Below, one piece after another: positions 5,110-6,793 of a stretch of 6,793 nucleotides of DNA (the stretch's first letter is position 1; each line of letters starts with the position of its first letter). The notes beneath the pieces are model-generated. The model was not told the origin of the DNA, made no database searches, and saw nothing but the letters and a program-made list of their open reading frames with translations. Made by a program: the position numbers and the translations under genes. Location of the stretch: NCBI GenBank assembly GCA_014360855.1, contig JACIWP010000178.1, forward strand, positions 1 to 6,793, in the 5' to 3' direction. This DNA comes from Anaerolineae bacterium. Its GTDB lineage: Bacteria; Chloroflexota; Anaerolineae; JACIWP01.

Positions 5110-6267
5110 CTACATCGGCTGGAAATCCACGATGCGCCATTCGCAGTCGTAGGGGTACGCTCCCTTCTTCGGCACTCCCTCCACCCATACCCGATAGCGG
5201 AAGGGGCCGGTGATGGTGCCGTCGGGCCGGCGGTTCACTACCACCACCTCGATGGCGATGCGCTCATGCCGGCGTTCCTTTTCCACATCCGGGTAATAGG
5301 CGATCTCCTTCACCTCCGCCATGCTGGTGAGCTGTCCCGGCTCCGCCACGTCGCGCCCATACTCCCCGTCAATGAAGCGCGCCGCCGCCTCTGGCGAAAG
5401 ATATGTCTTGGCCTCTGCGGTGTTCAGGCCGATGGCCAGGTAAAAGGCCAGCACGCTTTTCTCAGGGTAATAGGTCTGGGGCACCGGCGTGGGGGGCGTA
5501 AAGGTGAACTCCACCGCTTTGCTGACCGGGTCCAGCATCGGGCCGTCCGGCGACTGCCGGTAGGAGCCGTTGGCCGGCTCATACACCCGGGTGACCGCCA
5601 ACTGCGAGCGCTCAAAGGCTCTGTCCTTGACGCGCACCCGCGAGCCGTCTATGCTGATGCCGCCGGTGCCGCGGAAAAAGCCCAGGTTCCAGTAGCCGCG
5701 CTGCCCCGGTGCCGGCGGACTGCACGGCTGGCTGTAATCGTACCACATGAAAATGGCCAGCTCCGTGCGGATGTTGTCGCTGGTCTTGCCCCAAATCAGG
5801 ACATCCTGGGGCCCGCCGACATCCGGGATATCCCGGATGTCAATCTCGATCTGCGCCTCGCTGAGATAGTCGCGGTCAATGGGGATCAGCTCGAAGGTGT
5901 CGATGCCGCGCGGCCGGCAGTTGTTCAGGTCCAGCACCATGGCGCCGTACGGCGAACGGCCGCTGACAATATCGTACCGATAGAAGACCACCCGCTCCAT
6001 CTCGCCGTCGCCGTCCAGGTCCTGCCGCTGGACGCTGTGAAACCGCATGGTTTCGGGGATCAGCTCCTGCGGATTGATGAATTCTTGCTTCGAGAGGGTA
6101 TCTGCAATGCGGTAGCGCCAGGCATCCAGGTCAATATAGCCGAACCGCCACGCCAAAGCTATCGCCAGGCATATGCACACATTCGCCAGCAACCAGCCCA
6201 CAATGGTCATTTTGGCCAGGTTTTTCATGATGGAACCGATGTTTTGCGGAGATGCGGACTGGCTCAT
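5110..6267 (-). CDS. Membrane-anchored hypothetical protein with C-terminal NTF2-like region
   Basis: The 385-residue protein has a short N-terminal tail, one hydrophobic membrane segment (about residues 21-43, TIVGWLLANVCICLAIALAW) and a large, probably extracytoplasmic, remainder. Residues 80-115 contain QDLDGDGEMERVVFYRYD, a DxDGDGxxE calcium-type loop like those of FG-GAP/VCBS-style repeats. Residues 120-260 form a beta-rich middle with the WYDYSQPCSPPAPGQRGYWNLGFFRG stretch. After the proline-rich TPPTPVPQ linker, residues 268-385 (YPEKSVLAFYLAIGLNTAEAKTYLSPEA... and ending YDCEWRIVDFQPM) look like an NTF2-like/DUF4878-type fold common in secreted lipoproteins. No cleavage site or lipobox is clear, so it is probably a membrane anchor. 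The coding strand has AAGGAGA 8 nt before the ATG at 6267. It follows lon on the same strand, separated by a terminator hairpin. Codons 143-150 contain a perfect 24-bp palindrome. Role unknown. Confidence 0.78.
   Translation of the reverse strand: MSQSASPQNIGSIMKNLAKMTIVGWLLANVCICLAIALAWRFGYIDLDAWRYRIADTLSKQEFINPQELIPETMRFHSVQRQDLDGDGEMERVVFYRYDIVSGRSPYGAMVLDLNNCRPRGIDTFELIPIDRDYLSEAQIEIDIRDIPDVGGPQDVLIWGKTSDNIRTELAIFMWYDYSQPCSPPAPGQRGYWNLGFFRGTGGISIDGSRVRVKDRAFERSQLAVTRVYEPANGSYRQSPDGPMLDPVSKAVEFTFTPPTPVPQTYYPEKSVLAFYLAIGLNTAEAKTYLSPEAAARFIDGEYGRDVAEPGQLTSMAEVKEIAYYPDVEKERRHERIAIEVVVVNRRPDGTITGPFRYRVWVEGVPKKGAYPYDCEWRIVDFQPM
5818..5841. repeat. Perfect 24-bp palindrome inside the membrane-anchored protein gene
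   Basis: The half-site GACATCCGGGAT (5818-5829) is followed immediately by its exact reverse complement (5830-5841), with no spacer. The dyad is exactly in register with eight codons (residues 143-150, DIRDIPDV) and ends at both sides (5817/5842 do not pair). It could be a protein-binding site, a cruciform or mRNA hairpin, or a coincidence of codon choice. Confidence 0.9.
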
Positions 6268-6300
6268 GGACGCCTTCTCCTTGTTGATTCGACGGCTGGC

Positions 6301-6329
6301 GAAGAGAAAGCTGGCCGGCGGAGGCCAGC
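6301..6329 (-). terminator. Intrinsic terminator after lon
   Basis: On the minus strand, immediately after the lon stop, GCTGGCC and GGCCAGC (6323-6329 and 6310-6316 on the plus coordinates) form a perfect 7-bp stem with a 6-nt loop. They are followed by TTTCTCTTC (6309-6301). The T-rich tail is interrupted by C but the layout is that of a rho-independent terminator. It separates lon from the next minus-strand gene at 6267, which would need read-through or its own promoter. Confidence 0.68.
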
Positions 6330-6330
6330 C

Positions 6331-6793
6331 TCATGCGGCTTTTTTCCGCCGGCTCACACGCTTCTTAGGCGCTGTGCTGACATGCTGGTCCAGCAGGGCT
6401 TCCTTCAGCACTTCATCCATGTGCGAGACAAAGACCACCCGCAGGCCTTTCCGCAGTTTGCGCGGCACCTCGATGAGGTCCTTCTCGTTCTTCTTCGGCA
6501 GGAGGACGGTCTTCAGGCCGGCGCGATGGGCGGCCAGGATCTTCTCCTTCACCCCTCCGATGGGAAGCACACGCCCGCGCAGGGTGATCTCTCCGGTCAT
6601 ACCGACGTCGCGGCGCACCGGCCGGCCGGACAGGGCTGAGATCATGGCGGTGGCGATGGCGATGCCGCCCGAAGGCCCATCCTTGGGAATGGCCCCTTCT
6701 GGGATGTGGACATGGAGGTCAATTTTGTCGAAATCCACATCCTTGAAGCCGAAGCGCTCGGCGTTGGCGCGGGCGAAGGAGAGCGCGGCCTGC
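6331..6793 (-). CDS. lon: ATP-dependent Lon protease, C-terminal proteolytic domain (partial)
   Basis: The gene enters from the right edge, so only the last 154 residues are seen. They begin QAALSFARANAERFGFKD and cover most of the Lon protease domain. The catalytic Ser is in PKDGPSGG (codon 6670-6672) and the catalytic Lys is the second Lys of GGVKEKIL (codon 6541-6543). They are 43 residues apart, as between Ser679 and Lys722 of E. coli Lon. MTGEITLRGRVLPIGGVKEK and the KTVLLPKKNEKDL segment are also typical. Lon is a soluble AAA+ protease that unfolds and degrades damaged and regulatory proteins. The tail after the domain is short, basic and rich in Lys/Arg (APKKRVSRRKKAA), which is less usual. 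The GTG at 6738 is internal, not a start. The ATPase and N-terminal domains lie outside the window. Confidence 0.96.
   Translation of the reverse strand, partial: QAALSFARANAERFGFKDVDFDKIDLHVHIPEGAIPKDGPSGGIAIATAMISALSGRPVRRDVGMTGEITLRGRVLPIGGVKEKILAAHRAGLKTVLLPKKNEKDLIEVPRKLRKGLRVVFVSHMDEVLKEALLDQHVSTAPKKRVSRRKKAA

Noticed and set aside
6333..6350. A6 run near the lon stop followed by a hairpin, as a programmed frameshift
   Set aside because: The run is out of register for a canonical slippery heptamer, it encodes ordinary Lys-Lys of a basic tail, and the hairpin is better explained as the terminator.
5266..6639. Long plus-strand open frame (457 codons) opposite the membrane protein and lon
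   Set aside because: It spans the antisense of two separate genes and their terminator, one of them the unmistakable lon. It has no ribosome-binding site or recognisable domain.

Overview
The window is GC-rich bacterial DNA (roughly 60-65% G+C by eye). It has Shine-Dalgarno-led genes, sigma70-type promoters and dense coding. Gene content and style (Lon, a free-standing pyruvate-kinase C-domain protein, a COG1232-type FAD oxidoreductase beside an SDR sugar epimerase, a membrane-anchored NTF2-like protein) would fit a Chloroflexota/Anaerolineae-like bacterium. That assignment is an inference from style, not from a marker gene. No rRNA, tRNA, CRISPR array, transposase gene or phage gene was found.

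Layout, left to right. Positions 1-120 are a GC-rich leader. Positions 121-2221 hold three co-directional plus-strand genes with short gaps: a stand-alone pyruvate-kinase alpha/beta (C-terminal) domain protein, a tandem-GNAT acetyltransferase and a HAD-family hydrolase. They probably form one transcript, which ends near a 9-bp inverted repeat just after the last stop codon. A good sigma70-like promoter (2263-2291) then starts a single FAD-dependent oxidoreductase gene (2328-3638). This gene converges on a minus-strand NAD-dependent sugar-nucleotide epimerase/dehydratase (3683-4615). Both belong to families common in cell-surface glycan or lipid-linked sugar metabolism, but their substrates cannot be read from sequence.

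The intergenic region 4616-4770 is the most structured part of the window. It holds two near-palindromic 15-mers (AGGTGACAGTCACCT and its exact reverse complement) separated by 3 nt, an AT-rich block carrying a perfect minus-strand TATAAT, and a plus-strand promoter with a perfect TTGACA. The plus promoter drives a small unrecognised gene (4771-5106). That gene converges, with only 3 bp between stop codons, on a minus-strand gene for a single-pass membrane-anchored protein with a C-terminal NTF2-like region (5110-6267). This gene contains a perfect 24-bp palindrome that is exactly codon-aligned. Upstream of it on the minus strand is the 3' part of lon, cut by the window edge, followed by a clear terminator hairpin.

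Two signals run across the window. The palindromic hexamer GCCGGC occurs about 50 times, several-fold above composition. It also supplies the arms of three inverted repeats located at stop codons. I see no clear new multi-gene system. The best candidates for undescribed biology are the doublet palindrome between divergent promoters, the 24-bp in-gene palindrome, the GCCGGC enrichment and the strongly promoted small orphan gene.
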